Part shown: in pieces, positions 15,610 through 26,045 of the stretch
How the letters are laid out: each line of letters opens with the position of its first letter
Position numbering within the stretch: position 1 is the first letter of the stretch
Assembly (NCBI GenBank): GCA_963771505.1
Contig: CAVYTO010000004.1
Location: 1 to 64,000, forward strand
DNA: 64,000 nt
Origin: JAJPHW01 sp963771505
GTDB taxonomy: Bacteria; Acidobacteriota; Terriglobia; Terriglobales; Acidobacteriaceae
Direction: 5' to 3'
The notes under the pieces: generated by a model
What the model saw: the letters and a program-made list of their open reading frames with translations, nothing else
Database searches by the model: none
What the model was told of the DNA's origin: nothing
Program-made: the position numbers and the translations under genes

Positions 15610-16868
15610 GGCGCGCCGCTAGTGGCGGGTTGCGTTGTGGGAGCCGACTGACTTCCGCCGCCAGTAGGGGCCCGCGGCTCTATCTTGCTGCCCGCCTGCA
15701 ATTTGTCCTGTCCGTCAGTGACCACGGTGTCGTTGGCCGCGATTCCTTGCGATATGACACTTTCATTGTTCTGTGTGAATGCAACGGTCACGGGCCGGAC
15801 GTCCACCGTCTTATCTGCCTTGGTAACGTAAATGAATGTGCCTTGAGGCCCTCGCTGAATCGCAGCCGCCGGCACCACGATGCTGTTTTTCCGCGTATCC
15901 AGCAATAAATGAATGTTGACGAATTGGTTCGGGAATAACGCGTTGTCTTTGTTGTCAAATTGCGCCTTGAGCTTACCGGTGCCAGTAGTTTGATCGATTT
16001 GGTTGTCCAAGGTAGTCAGTTGGCCTGAAGCAATCATGTGAGAATCATCGCGACTGTAGGCTTCGACGGGAAGCGATCCTTTACCCATGTATTTCTGGAT
16101 GGCCGGAAGATTATCCTCTGGCAGCGTAAATAGGACTGCGATCGGCTGAAGCTGCGTAATCACAAACATCGAAGTCGTATCGCTGGCGTGAACGATGTTC
16201 CCAGGATCCACCTGACGCAAGCCGATTCGGCCGTTGATCGGGGACGTGATGTGGCAGTAGGTAATCTGCAAACGTGCATTATCGATCGCGGCCTGATCAC
16301 TGCGCACCGCGCCTTCGAATTGGTCCGCGGTCGCTTTTTGGGTATCAACTTGTTGCTGGGACATCGCGCCGGAATCCTTTAAAAGTCCGGCAAAGCGTTG
16401 GTAATTGAGCTGCGCGTCTTTGAGCGAAGCTTGATCTTTGAACAACTGCGCCTGCGCCGTTGCTAACTGTACTTCGTAGGGCCGGGGATCAATGAGCGCC
16501 AGAAGTTCGCCTTTTTTTACCAGCTGGCCTTCCTTGAAATTGACTTGCACCAATTCGCCATCCACACGGCTCTTCACATTGACGGTGTAGAACGCAGAGA
16601 CTGAGCCCAATCCCACCAGGTAGTAGGGCATGTCTTTCTGCTGGGCGGTCGCTACTGCGACGGGTATCGGCAAATTGGCATTCGCTTTGCTACTCGCGGG
16701 TTTCGCGGCACTACTGGAACATCCAGCTTGCAATAGGATCAACGCGGATATGCACAACATAAGCGCACACCGCTCGATTAGCGAGAACTCGCCGCGAGAG
16801 TCGTAGACTCGCCAGTTCGTTGGCGGAACGACCAGGAATTGCGGGCTCACCGCCCTTGCGGTAGTCAA
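15606..16868 (-). CDS. mdtA: RND periplasmic adaptor (membrane fusion) lipoprotein, MdtA-like
   Basis: A 420-residue HlyD/AcrA-type adaptor that links the RND pump to an outer-membrane channel. A lipobox ILLQAGC puts the lipidated Cys at residue 50. Then follow the barrel-sandwich half motif VDGELVQVNFKEGQLVKKGE, an alpha-hairpin (about residues 125-200), the second lipoyl half and a beta-barrel with QRGPQGTFIYV. The frame opens at a TTG at 16868 with GAGG seven bases upstream, which gives an unusually long N-region before the signal helix; a start nearer residue 37 is possible. It is the first gene of the operon. Confidence 0.9.
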   Translation of the reverse strand: MTTARAVSPQFLVVPPTNWRVYDSRGEFSLIERCALMLCISALILLQAGCSSSAAKPASSKANANLPIPVAVATAQQKDMPYYLVGLGSVSAFYTVNVKSRVDGELVQVNFKEGQLVKKGELLALIDPRPYEVQLATAQAQLFKDQASLKDAQLNYQRFAGLLKDSGAMSQQQVDTQKATADQFEGAVRSDQAAIDNARLQITYCHITSPINGRIGLRQVDPGNIVHASDTTSMFVITQLQPIAVLFTLPEDNLPAIQKYMGKGSLPVEAYSRDDSHMIASGQLTTLDNQIDQTTGTGKLKAQFDNKDNALFPNQFVNIHLLLDTRKNSIVVPAAAIQRGPQGTFIYVTKADKTVDVRPVTVAFTQNNESVISQGIAANDTVVTDGQDKLQAGSKIEPRAPTGGGSQSAPTTQPATSGAP

Positions 16869-17115
16869 ATAGCAGCCTCGGCACTAGATAGGTTCAAACG
16901 CATGCACCTCGTAAAGATTGTAATCCGCCGATTTATTCGACGTTGCCACCGGGAAGCGGTTGCTTCCGCTAATGGAAGGAATTAATCAATCCTATTCTGT
17001 GAAGCGGCTTGAAATGAGACGATTTACAAACTTTTACCTGATTTAACCCAATCTTTACCGCGCCCGCGTAGCTTGCCTCGCTTGCCGATGAGATACTGAA
17101 AATCAAGGAACTTCT

Positions 17116-17787
17116 ATGAGACTTTCCGCGTTGCCATTCCTGGGCTTGGCATTCATTGCTTCGCTTCAAGGACAGATCACATCCAGCCCTAATCCCGCCG
17201 ATCAGGGGGCTAGCGCGCCAGTCAACGCGGCTCCGAGTGCCACCCAGCGAAAGGGCGCAGCCGGAGTCATTACGGCCATTTCTTCCGGACAGATGACAAT
17301 CAAGTCGATGGATGGCAAGACTTCCACCATCGCATTGACGGGCAAGACTGAATTTCACGTGGACAGGCAGCCGGCTAAATTCAGCGATTTCAAGGTTGGC
17401 GATGGTGTGTTGATCCGCGGCACGAACACCGGCGAGAACGAATGGCAGGCCGATTTGGTGGCGAAGCGCGCCAACAACGGCGGCGAAGCTGAAATTCGCG
17501 AGGCATTGGGCAAGAAGTTTATCGTCGGAGAGATATCGGCCATTAACGGGGTGCAGTTGACGATTCTGCGACCTGACGGAGTCAGCCAGACCATCGCAGT
17601 TGATGAGAATACTTCGTTCCGAAAACAAGGAGAGAGCGTCACGTTGGCTGATTTCAAAGTCGGCGACCATGTATTCGGCCGCGGCGAGTTAAAAGAAAAT
17701 GTTTTTGTTCCTTCCCTCTTGGGTTGGGGCGACCCCATGTCAATGCTGGGCGAACTTGGCGCCAACCCGAAGCCGCCGGGAAAGTGA
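17116..17787 (+). CDS. Secreted DUF5666-type protein
   Basis: A 223-residue exported protein. AAGGAACTTCT precedes the ATG, and MRLSALPFLGLAFIASLQGQ is a signal peptide. Two repeats of the DUF5666 type follow: GVITAISSGQMTIKSMDGK...FSDFKVGDGV at about residues 53-105 and the related GEISAINGVQLTILRPDG...LADFKVGDHV at about 140-190. These are small beta-barrel-like OB folds of unknown role. It is followed after ten bases by the TonB receptor gene, so the two probably share a transcript. Confidence 0.85.
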   Translation: MRLSALPFLGLAFIASLQGQITSSPNPADQGASAPVNAAPSATQRKGAAGVITAISSGQMTIKSMDGKTSTIALTGKTEFHVDRQPAKFSDFKVGDGVLIRGTNTGENEWQADLVAKRANNGGEAEIREALGKKFIVGEISAINGVQLTILRPDGVSQTIAVDENTSFRKQGESVTLADFKVGDHVFGRGELKENVFVPSLLGWGDPMSMLGELGANPKPPGK

Positions 17788-17797
17788 AATCGCCTCG

Positions 17798-20700
17798 GTG
17801 AGCCTCGGATCGATCAGAACCGCCTGTGCGCTGCTGGCCCTGCTCGCGGTGGGGTCTGGGTTGGCGCAAACAGCTCCACCAGCGGCTCCTGCTGAAGCGG
17901 GCGGGAATGTGCACGGTTTGGTCAAGTCGGGCAACATTCCGTTGCCTGGGGCAACGGTGACCGCAACCAATACTCTGACCGGCCATAAATCCACTGCATG
18001 GACAGACTTGGACGGAAGCTATTCGCTGCACGTTCCCTCGAACGGCCGTTACGTCGTGCGCGTTGAGATGGCCGCATTCGCCGCTGCGACCCAGGAAGTC
18101 GTAATCAACCCAACTGCGCACGACGTTACCGCGAACGTCGAACCCATATTGCTTTCGCGCGCGCAGCAAGCTGCTCAAGTTCAGCAGAAACAAACCGCCG
18201 CGATAGGGCGAGGATTTCAGACGCTCTCCGTGTTGCAGAGCGCGTCTTCCTCTGACCTCGCATCGGGCGGCGGTGACGTTGTGCCATCAGGATTTTCCAT
18301 TCCCGGGCTTTCCGCAGGCGGCGCGACCGAATCGGTTTCGATTTCCGGCAACAATTCAAGTCCTTTCGCGACCATGAGTAGTGATGAAATGCGCGCCCGC
18401 TTTAACGAAATGCGGCAATCGAATGGCGGCGGACTTGGCGGCCTCGGTAACTTCGGAGGAGGCGGCGGTGGTGGCCCTCCGCGCGGAATGTTCGGGCGCG
18501 GATTTAATTTCAATCAGCCGCACGGCAGCATTTACTACAGCGTGGGTGATTCCGCATTGAACGCAGCGCCTTTTTCCCTTACCGGGCAGCCGGTGACTAA
18601 GCCCGGCTATTTGCAGCAACGATTTGGCGTGACCACCGGCGGCCCTCTGAAGATTCCCCATCTCTACAAGGGCAGCGACAAGACCTTCTTTTTCCTCAAT
18701 TACAACGGGGCGCGCGGGGAAAATCCCTTTGACCAATTCTCCACCGTTCCGACGCTGCTGGAGCGAATGGGAAATTTTTCTCAGACGACGTACACAGCCG
18801 GTGCAACGGCGGGCCAAGCAGTCCAGATTTTCAATCCGAACACGGGAACGCAGTATCCCAACAACACATTGCCGGCAATCAGTTCGCAGGCAGCGGCTTT
18901 GCTGGCATACATTCCACTGCCAAATCTGCCGGGAGTTACCCAGAATTATCATCGGGTGGTCGCGACCACAAACGACAGCGATGACTTCAATGTCCGGTTG
19001 ATTCGTTCGTTGGGCGGGACAAGCGCTGGCCCGCGCCCTGGCGGCCCACGCAACAGCTTGATTTTCGGCTTCCATTACCACGGGGCGAACGAAAACCTAG
19101 CCGACTACTTCCCAACGGTGGGGGGCACGACGACAACGCGCGACTTCGACGTTCCCGTGAACTACGTGCGGACGTTCGGCAAGCTGACCAATAACCTGCG
19201 TTTCGACTTCAATCGCAGCCGGACAAAAACGCAAAACCTCTACGCTTTCTCGCAGGACGTGGCCGCCAATTCCGGCATCACCGGTGTATCGACAAACCCT
19301 TTCGACTGGGGCTTGCCCGCGCTTTCGTTTACAAATTTCGCCGGCTTGCAGGACACGAACCCGAGTCTCCTGAGGAACCAAACGCTGACTTTCTCGGACA
19401 ACTTAGTCTGGAACCACAAGAAGCACACTTGGCGGTGGGGCGGCGACTTCCGGCGAATTCAGTTGAATACCGAAAGCGATACCAACGCCCGCGGCACTTT
19501 TGTGTTTAACGGACTGAATACAGCCGCGCCGGGAAGCGCCGGGCAGACCGTGCAAACCAGCGGCTACGATTTCGCCGACTTTCTTCTGGGCTTGCCGGAG
19601 CAAACCTCAGCCCAGTACGGCTCGAACAACTATCACTTCCGCGGGAACTCGTGGGACCTTTATGCCCAGGACGAGTGGAAACTGCGCGGCAATCTCACGC
19701 TGAATCTGGGTGTTCGTTACGAATACGTTTCGCCTTATACCGAAATCAACAACCGGGTTGCGAATTTATCGTTGTCTCCGTCGGTCTTTAATCCGGCTCT
19801 AGCGACTTTGCCCACGTCTGCAGTTTCCGTAGTTCAAGCAGGAGTCGGCGTTCCCAGCACGCTAGTTCATCCGGATCGAAATAACTTTGCCCCTCGCCTC
19901 GGCGTCGCGTGGAAGCCGCTTTCGAAAACCGTTGTGCGCGCAGGTTACGGCATCAATTACAACACGACTGCCTACCAAACCATCGCCCAGGACCTAGCCT
20001 TCCAACCGCCGTTCGCTTTCTCGCAAACCAATGTTCAGTCCATCACCGGCGGTGTGGGCAGCCTGACGTTGCAGAATGGTTTTCCGCCCCCCGTTCCCGG
20101 TGGGGTCACGAACAGCTATGCGGTGAACCCGAATTATCGGGTCGGCTACGTGCAAATTCGCAACCTGGATATACAGCAGGAAATCCGTCCGACGTTAATC
20201 GTGAACCTGGACTACACAGGCACGAAAGGATCGGGCCTCGACATCCTCTCCGATCCAAACCGGAGCCTGGCGGGAATTCGCATCACGAATGTCCAAGCTT
20301 TCAACTATGAGGATTCGATTGGAAGTTCCAGCGCGAATGCGGGATCGGTAAGGATTCGCAAGCGGCTGCAAAATGGGATATCGATTGGCGGAACCTACAC
20401 TTTTTCGAAGTCGATTGATGATGCATCGACGATCGGCGGGGGAACGACTTCAAGCTCGACCTCTGCAGGTCTAGGCGCGGGCGGTACCGGGCCCGGAGGC
20501 GGTGGAGGGCCGGGAGGTGGCGGTGGGGCAACCTCGGCGACGAATACCGGATCGACTCAGGTGGCTCAGAATCCGTTCAATCTGGCCGGAGAACGCGGCC
20601 TATCCAGTTTCAACCAAACGCACCGCTTCACCGCGGACTATCTCTGGGAACTGCCGTTTGGCCACGACCGGAAATGGCTCACCAACTGCGTCCGCCTGGC

Positions 20701-21158
20701 GCGCGGTGTTAGGTGACTGGCAATGGAGCGGCGACTGGACCATCGCATCGGGTCTGCCATTCACGCCGCGAATTCTTGGAAGCTTCACTGACGTAAATAG
20801 CGGAACCAATGGAGCGCTGCGACCGGACCTGACCGGGCAGTCAATCAGCATATCGAATCCTGGCATCGGCCAATGGTTCAACGCCGCGGCGTTTGTGGCT
20901 CCGCCCGCGAACCAATACGGCAATGCACGACGCAACAGCATCATCGGGCCGGGAACGCATGTATTCGATATGGCGTTCACCAAAGTCTTCCCATTGAGAG
21001 AGTCGCGCGTGCTAGAGTTTCGGTCGCAACTGACCAACGTTTTCAATACGCCGCAACTGACGACGATTGATACCGTCCTGAATTCGCCGACATTCGGGCG
21101 GGTCACCGGCGCGGGATCGATGCGGCAAGTTCAAATGAGTGCGAGGTTCAGGTTCTAA
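17798..21158 (+). pseudogene. Oar-like TonB-dependent receptor, interrupted by one frameshift
   Basis: The main frame (GTG at 17798 to a stop at 20716) has a signal peptide, a carboxypeptidase-regulatory-like domain (GNVHGLVKSGNIPLPGATVT), a plug region and most of a beta-barrel. It stops just after HDRKWLTN. One base on, the other frame continues smoothly with ASAWRAVLGDWQWSG and runs to the expected barrel end QMSARFRF at 21158. The lesion is an apparent extra T near 20687. Without repair the protein lacks the last 150 or so residues, including the terminal strand with its C-terminal Phe, and would not assemble. A sequencing error is as likely as a real mutation because the rest of the frame is intact. 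The frame also opens at 17699, but the GTG gives a proper signal peptide. Confidence 0.85.
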
Positions 21159-21162
21159 TCTT

Positions 21163-23259
21163 GTGATTCGAACCTCCCTAACTCGAACAGTCGGAGCCAG
21201 GCTCGTTGCCGGACTGGTGCAAATTGCACTTCTGGTTGCGCCGCTTGCCTCGCAGGATCAAGACTACGTTTTCAAAGCGCAAACCGAAGTCGTTCTGGTC
21301 AATGTCACGGTGCGCGACAAGAGCGGCAATCTGGTGCGCGACCTGAAGGCTCAAGACTTCACCGTCCAGGAAAACGGCAAGACCCAGCATGTTGCTTCCT
21401 TCGACATCGAGAACACCGATACCGTCCCGTCAACCGATGTGGCACAAGTGCCATTGATGAAGGCGAATGATGCCTCCACATCGGGCGCGTCCGCGCCGGC
21501 ACCGGCCGATACGAAGGCGCAGGTCAAAGACCGCAGGCTGATTGTGCTCTTCTTCGATTTGTCGAGCATGGAACCGGATGAAGTCGACCACGCGGTCACC
21601 GCAGCCGAGCACTACGTCGACAACCAGATGGTGCCAGCCGACCTGGTTTCGATTGTTTCTTTGGGTAACACCGTGACCGTGAACCAGGATTTCACTTCCG
21701 ACCACGCGCAATTAAAGAAAATCTTGCAGGGTTTCAATGCGGGCAGCGGACAGGGATTCGAGGCCGGGTCGACTGGCACTACCGGAGGCACACAAGACAC
21801 CGGGCAATCCTTTACCGCGGATGACACCGAATTCAATATTTTCAACGCCGATCGGCGGCTCGAAGCTTTGCGAACCATCGCGAAGCAACTTGAGCACGTC
21901 GATCAAAAGAAATCGCTGATTTACTTTTCCAGCGGGCTCGACCGTACTGGAATCGAGAACCAATCGGAACTGCGCGCGGCGGTAAATGCCGCCGTCCGCG
22001 CCAACCTGGCCATCTACACCATGGATATTCGCGGGCTCCAGGCGATTGTTGCCGGGGGCGAAGCGCAAAATGCCAGCATGAGGGGAAGTTCGGTTTATTC
22101 CGGCCAATCGCAGTTGAGCGCGTATGACAGCAATTTCAGCTCGCAGGAGACATTGGTGACTCTCGCCGGAGACACTGGCGGCAAGGCATATCTCGACTCC
22201 AACGATTTCAGCAAAGTCTTCAAGGGCGTGCAGGACGACACCTCAACCTACTATGTGTTGGGATATCACAGCACCAATCCGGCTCGGGATGGAAAATATC
22301 GCAAGATTACTGTCACTCTAAATCGCCCCGGCCTCAAGATCGATTATCGCCACGGATACTACGCGCCCGCGGATTATCAGCACGCGAACAAAGATGACCG
22401 CGAACGCCAATTGGACGAGCAACTCGCGTCCGACCTGCCGGCAACCGATCTGCCGCTGTATCTCTCGGCAGGTTACTTCCGGGTTGCGGACAGCAAATTC
22501 TTCATGCCGGTTTCGCTCGTGGTGCCGGGTTCCGAAATTCCATTTGTCAGCAAGAGCGATCAGGACAAAGCCACGCTCGACGTAATCGGGCTTGTCACCG
22601 ATTCCAGTAAAGACAAGCGTCAGGTCGGCGACCTGCGCGACACGGTGAAGTTTGCGGTGAACGCATCCACACAGGTGAAGCAGAAAAATGTGCAGTACAA
22701 CAACGGATTTCTTCTGCCGCCCGGTGCGTATCATTTGAAGTTCGTCGTGCGCGAAAACCAGACCGGACGAATGGGATCGTTCGAAACCGACATCACCATC
22801 CCCGACCTGAAGCCGCAACCGCTCAGGATGAGTTCGGTTGTGCTATCAAGCCAGATTCAGCCGGCAGGGAAGAAGAAGACAGCCGATTACGATCCGCTGG
22901 TCCGCGACGGGTCGGAACTCATCCCTAACGTCACCCACGTGTTCGCCAGCGGACAGCATTTGTACCTCTACTACGAGGTCTATGATCCGGGCAAAGAGGC
23001 GGCAAAAACAAAAGACGCCGCTTCCGCCATCAACGTGCTCAGCAACGTTGCGTTCTTTCAGGGCAAGGTGAAGGCGTACGAGAGTCCGCTGGTGGCCGTA
23101 ACTCAGCCGACCTCAAAAGACGGCAAGATCGCGGCCTTTCAACTGGATATTCCACTCACGCAGCTGAAACCCGGCTTCTATACCTGCCAGGTGAACGTAG
23201 TGGACGACGCCGCCGGGCACTTCCTCTTTCCGCGGGTGGGGTTGTTGGTCAGGCAGTAG
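21163..23259 (+). CDS. Secreted VWFA-related domain protein
   Basis: A 698-residue protein with an N-terminal signal peptide, a domain with NVTVRDKSGNLVRDLKAQDF and FTVQENGKTQHVASFDIE, and a von Willebrand A-like domain (about residues 110-350) starting VLFFDLSSMEPDEVDHAV, followed by a long C-terminal beta-rich region. This VWFA-related family is abundant in Acidobacteriota and usually lies beside TonB receptors, as here; the function is unknown, perhaps surface adhesion. The GTG at 21163 follows the receptor stop by four bases; a GTG at 21139 is an alternative start that would overlap the receptor. The MIDAS motif is not the classical DxSxS. Confidence 0.88.
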   Translation: MIRTSLTRTVGARLVAGLVQIALLVAPLASQDQDYVFKAQTEVVLVNVTVRDKSGNLVRDLKAQDFTVQENGKTQHVASFDIENTDTVPSTDVAQVPLMKANDASTSGASAPAPADTKAQVKDRRLIVLFFDLSSMEPDEVDHAVTAAEHYVDNQMVPADLVSIVSLGNTVTVNQDFTSDHAQLKKILQGFNAGSGQGFEAGSTGTTGGTQDTGQSFTADDTEFNIFNADRRLEALRTIAKQLEHVDQKKSLIYFSSGLDRTGIENQSELRAAVNAAVRANLAIYTMDIRGLQAIVAGGEAQNASMRGSSVYSGQSQLSAYDSNFSSQETLVTLAGDTGGKAYLDSNDFSKVFKGVQDDTSTYYVLGYHSTNPARDGKYRKITVTLNRPGLKIDYRHGYYAPADYQHANKDDRERQLDEQLASDLPATDLPLYLSAGYFRVADSKFFMPVSLVVPGSEIPFVSKSDQDKATLDVIGLVTDSSKDKRQVGDLRDTVKFAVNASTQVKQKNVQYNNGFLLPPGAYHLKFVVRENQTGRMGSFETDITIPDLKPQPLRMSSVVLSSQIQPAGKKKTADYDPLVRDGSELIPNVTHVFASGQHLYLYYEVYDPGKEAAKTKDAASAINVLSNVAFFQGKVKAYESPLVAVTQPTSKDGKIAAFQLDIPLTQLKPGFYTCQVNVVDDAAGHFLFPRVGLLVRQ

Positions 23260-23313
23260 AGGGTCGATGAGCCGAAATCATGCCCAGCATTAATGCGAAT
23301 TTGGCATCAGGTC

Positions 23314-23333
23314 ACCGCGCGAATGCGCGCGGT
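23314..23333. terminator. GC-rich hairpin behind the VWFA gene
   Basis: ACCGCGCG-AATG-CGCGCGGT forms a perfect 8-base stem with a 4-base loop, 55 bases after the VWFA stop. No T-run follows on either strand, so it is not a classic intrinsic terminator. It may act as an RNA 3' end stabiliser or be structural. The rest of the gap to 23461 shows nothing else. Confidence 0.35.
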
Positions 23334-23461
23334 CAAGAGCAGAAGACTTACGTCACCTGCCGGGAGCCGTGAGCTCTATAGGCGAAGTGGCTGCCCGCGT
23401 CGTTTCCTGTCTGCCCGCACCAGTCACTAGTCGCTCGATTCCGCGCAGGTTTGTGTATCAT

Positions 23462-24283
23462 TCAATCGTGATTTCTTGATTTAAAACACGCCTGAGCGCA
23501 CATCCACGAGCCGCCGCACATTGCCAATGCAATGAATGCGCTGGACCACTCGGCGGGATTGTGCGGAGCGCCGGGTCCCGACGCGGCGGAGAGACCGAGT
23601 GAGCGCGGAAGATGCAGTCCGACAAACCAGAGCAGGAACATCCATCCCAGCAAGAATGCCGCCCAGTATCCCATCCATTTCGTCGCAATGCTCAGGCCGG
23701 CGGCGATGAACGCGATTCCCGTGAAGTACGCCCAGAACAAATGCCAGGGAAGCCACGCGGGGACGAGCACGGCGATGAAACGGATGAAGAGCAAGTGATC
23801 GATGCCAAAAAAAACGCAAGAAATCGCGAACAGCAACCGCCCGGCCGTGATCAGCCGAGACGAGACAGGTTCGGGACGATCATGCTCGCGACTGGGTAAA
23901 AGACCGGCGAGAATAAAAGCGGCTGCGCTCAGAGCCAGAGTCTCGAAGAAGGTGGTTCGAGATCCATAGGCAAACCATCTCGTACTTTCGAGAAATATAA
24001 CGAATAGCAGAAGCACTGTTCCCAGAAAAAGAGCCGATTGCCGCGCTAGCACATTCGCTGCAATGCAAATTCCGGCCGCGAGCATAGCGAAACCCGTGAG
24101 ATAGACCAGCCAGGTGTGCTCAGCGACAAAGGGCAGCACTGGAATGACATTTTGTCCGGGAAATACGGACTTATCGAAGGCGCGAAACCAAGCGCATACT
24201 AGATTCTCGATCCCAAGAGCCGCGATAGCAAGCGCGTAGATCAAACGGCCCAGCCTGGTTATGTTTTGCAAATTATGCTCCAA
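23462..24283 (-). CDS. DoxX-like membrane protein with two tandem repeats
   Basis: A 273-residue protein with eight predicted helices. It is an internal duplication: GRLIYALAIAALGIENLVCA (from about residue 12) matches GRLLFAISCVFFGIDHLLFI (from about 147), and VYLTGFAMLAAGICIAANVL matches AYFTGIAFIAAGLSIATKWM. Each half is a four-helix DoxX/DoxD-like unit. Single-unit relatives are often linked to quinone or thiosulfate redox chemistry, but the role of the double form is unknown. It stands alone, divergent from the GNAT gene. Confidence 0.75.
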   Translation of the reverse strand: MEHNLQNITRLGRLIYALAIAALGIENLVCAWFRAFDKSVFPGQNVIPVLPFVAEHTWLVYLTGFAMLAAGICIAANVLARQSALFLGTVLLLFVIFLESTRWFAYGSRTTFFETLALSAAAFILAGLLPSREHDRPEPVSSRLITAGRLLFAISCVFFGIDHLLFIRFIAVLVPAWLPWHLFWAYFTGIAFIAAGLSIATKWMGYWAAFLLGWMFLLWFVGLHLPRSLGLSAASGPGAPHNPAEWSSAFIALAMCGGSWMCAQACFKSRNHD

Positions 24284-24447
24284 CGTGGCGTACGGAAAGC
24301 TAAGAATAAACCCATCTCCATCATGGCTGCGTTAGACGAAGCGGTGGGGCCACGGGTAGCGAGGGCATTCCAGGCTGTGAATTGTAGATAGAACGATGTT
24401 GTTTGGTGTTCTCTAGCGGCCTCCGGTATATTTACGCCTTCCTCCCA

Positions 24448-25359
24448 ATGCCGACGACACTTGCTAATTCTGCAATCGAAATCCGCGAGCTAAAAAGCTA
24501 CGACGACCTGCATCAAGTGGAAACGGTTGAAAAAGAAATCTGGGGACTGGCCGATGCCGACGTGCTTCCGGTAACAATGGCCGTCGCGGCCAAAGAGGCA
24601 GGATCGATTTGGATTGGCGCGTTCAAAGGGAATCAGCTCATAGGTTTTGCCTTCGGAATCCTGGGGATCGAAAATGGCGAGGTCAATGTCCATTCACACA
24701 TGTTGGGAGTATTGCCCTCGTATCAGAACCTCGACCTCGGTTATCGGCTGAAGTTGGCGCAGCGTGACCGCGTGCTGGCGCTGCGGCTACGTGGAAGCGA
24801 CGGTGAGTTTCGCATCCGTGAAATGACCTGGACGTTCGATCCTCTGCAAGCGCGCAATGCTCACTTCAACTTCAGCAAGCTGGGCGTCGTGAGCGATCGA
24901 TACAAACCAGATTTTTACGGACCGGCTACATCGAGCGTTCTGCACCAGAATGGTACCGACCGGCTTTGGGTGAGGTGGCCGCTTGAGAGTCGCCGCGTCC
25001 GGCAGAGATTAGAAGGGAAGCAGAACCGCGCGGATGTTTTAGATGCACTCTCCGTGCTGACACCGCTCGTGCGATTCATCGGCGACAGCAAGCCTGTGCG
25101 CAGCGATCTCGCTGCGGCAGTGGGACGGCAACGAATTGCGATTGAGATTCCCAGCGATGTCGCTTCCATAGAACGGCAAGATGGCGCTCTCGCACGGGAG
25201 TGGCGCGACGCCACGCGGTGGGCTTTTACCGAGGCGCTGAATGCCGGGTTCTTTATTGCCGAATTTTGCAAAACGGTTCGCGGACAGCAAGGGCCAGGCG
25301 TCTATCTTTTAGAAAAAGGGTCAACAGGCGAATACGTTCCAGAGATGAATGCGCAGTGA
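24448..25359 (+). CDS. GNAT-family acetyltransferase (COG3375-like)
   Basis: A 303-residue protein beginning MPTTLANSAIEIRELKSYDD. It has the acetyl-CoA-binding region around HSHMLGVLPSYQNLDLGYRL, followed by the subfamily hallmark MTWTFDPLQARNAHFNFSKL, which is characteristic of the large GNAT proteins grouped as COG3375. The substrate is unknown. The ATG at 24448 is preferred to the upstream TTG at 24403 on homology; no clear Shine-Dalgarno sequence is seen for either. The canonical Q/RxxGxG/A loop is altered to YQNLDLGYR, so activity is likely but not certain. It converges on the MOSC gene. Confidence 0.82.
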   Translation: MPTTLANSAIEIRELKSYDDLHQVETVEKEIWGLADADVLPVTMAVAAKEAGSIWIGAFKGNQLIGFAFGILGIENGEVNVHSHMLGVLPSYQNLDLGYRLKLAQRDRVLALRLRGSDGEFRIREMTWTFDPLQARNAHFNFSKLGVVSDRYKPDFYGPATSSVLHQNGTDRLWVRWPLESRRVRQRLEGKQNRADVLDALSVLTPLVRFIGDSKPVRSDLAAAVGRQRIAIEIPSDVASIERQDGALAREWRDATRWAFTEALNAGFFIAEFCKTVRGQQGPGVYLLEKGSTGEYVPEMNAQ

Positions 25360-25379
25360 AGCGCAAGCGACGCGGAGGG

Positions 25380-26030
25380 CTAACGCCCCTTCAAAGCTCC
25401 AGCGCGACTCAAAATTGCTGATCTGGATTCGGTCGTCAAGCCGGGAACCTGAAGCGCACGATCCATCAAATCCCGATCAAGCCTGCGGGCATAATACAAA
25501 CCGTTGACCTCTGCGACCGAGACTCCGTGCGCGTCTCTCTCGAGAACTTCAATCTCGTCTCCCGCCTTCACTTGACCTTCGTCAATCACAGAAAAATAAA
25601 ATCCGCTGCGTAGACTTAGGGCGAATAGTTTCGTCATGTCATCGCGGTCAAATCTGACTTGGAGTTTGTAGCACGGCATCCTCGGCTGGGCCACCTGTAA
25701 GACCGCGGTTCCGACGCGCAAATGGTCCCCGATGCAGAGATCTTTTTCCAGCAGCCCTTCAGTCGTTAGATTTTCGCCGAAAGCACCGAAAGATGACGGC
25801 ATCTGCGGCAGCTGGGCACGCCAATATTCATAGTGCTCGACAGGATATCCATAGACCGCCTTGCTCGGTCCGCCGTGAACTGTGAGGTCGGCTTGCTGGT
25901 CTCCGTCGAGGTTGAGTGCGCGAATCGGGATGGTGCCTTCGATGGGATCTTTGAAGATCGCTGTGCTCACATGCGTGCGCTTCCACTGCACGACGCGGGG
26001 CAATCCGACATTAACCGAGACTACTCGCAT
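25380..26030 (-). CDS. MOSC-domain protein (YiiM-like)
   Basis: A 216-residue protein with the MOSC beta-barrel (about residues 20-160) and a C-terminal 3-alpha region. Diagnostic stretches are LNLDGDQQADLTVHGGPSKA, GAFGENLTTEGL and the conserved cysteine in QPRMPCYKLQVRF, which in MOSC proteins handles molybdenum-cofactor sulfur or reduces N-hydroxylated compounds (YiiM: 6-N-hydroxylaminopurine). It lies 15 bases after the DUF420 gene on the same strand, as the last gene of a ctaA-DUF420-MOSC operon. Whether that links it to heme/Moco enzymes or is incidental cannot be told. Confidence 0.9.
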   Translation of the reverse strand: MRVVSVNVGLPRVVQWKRTHVSTAIFKDPIEGTIPIRALNLDGDQQADLTVHGGPSKAVYGYPVEHYEYWRAQLPQMPSSFGAFGENLTTEGLLEKDLCIGDHLRVGTAVLQVAQPRMPCYKLQVRFDRDDMTKLFALSLRSGFYFSVIDEGQVKAGDEIEVLERDAHGVSVAEVNGLYYARRLDRDLMDRALQVPGLTTESRSAILSRAGALKGR

Positions 26031-26045
26031 GGCGTAAAGGCCGAA

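Noticed and set aside
18356..19081. 241-codon frame antisense to the TonB receptor
   Set aside because: Shadow of a well-supported coding frame, no homology pattern.
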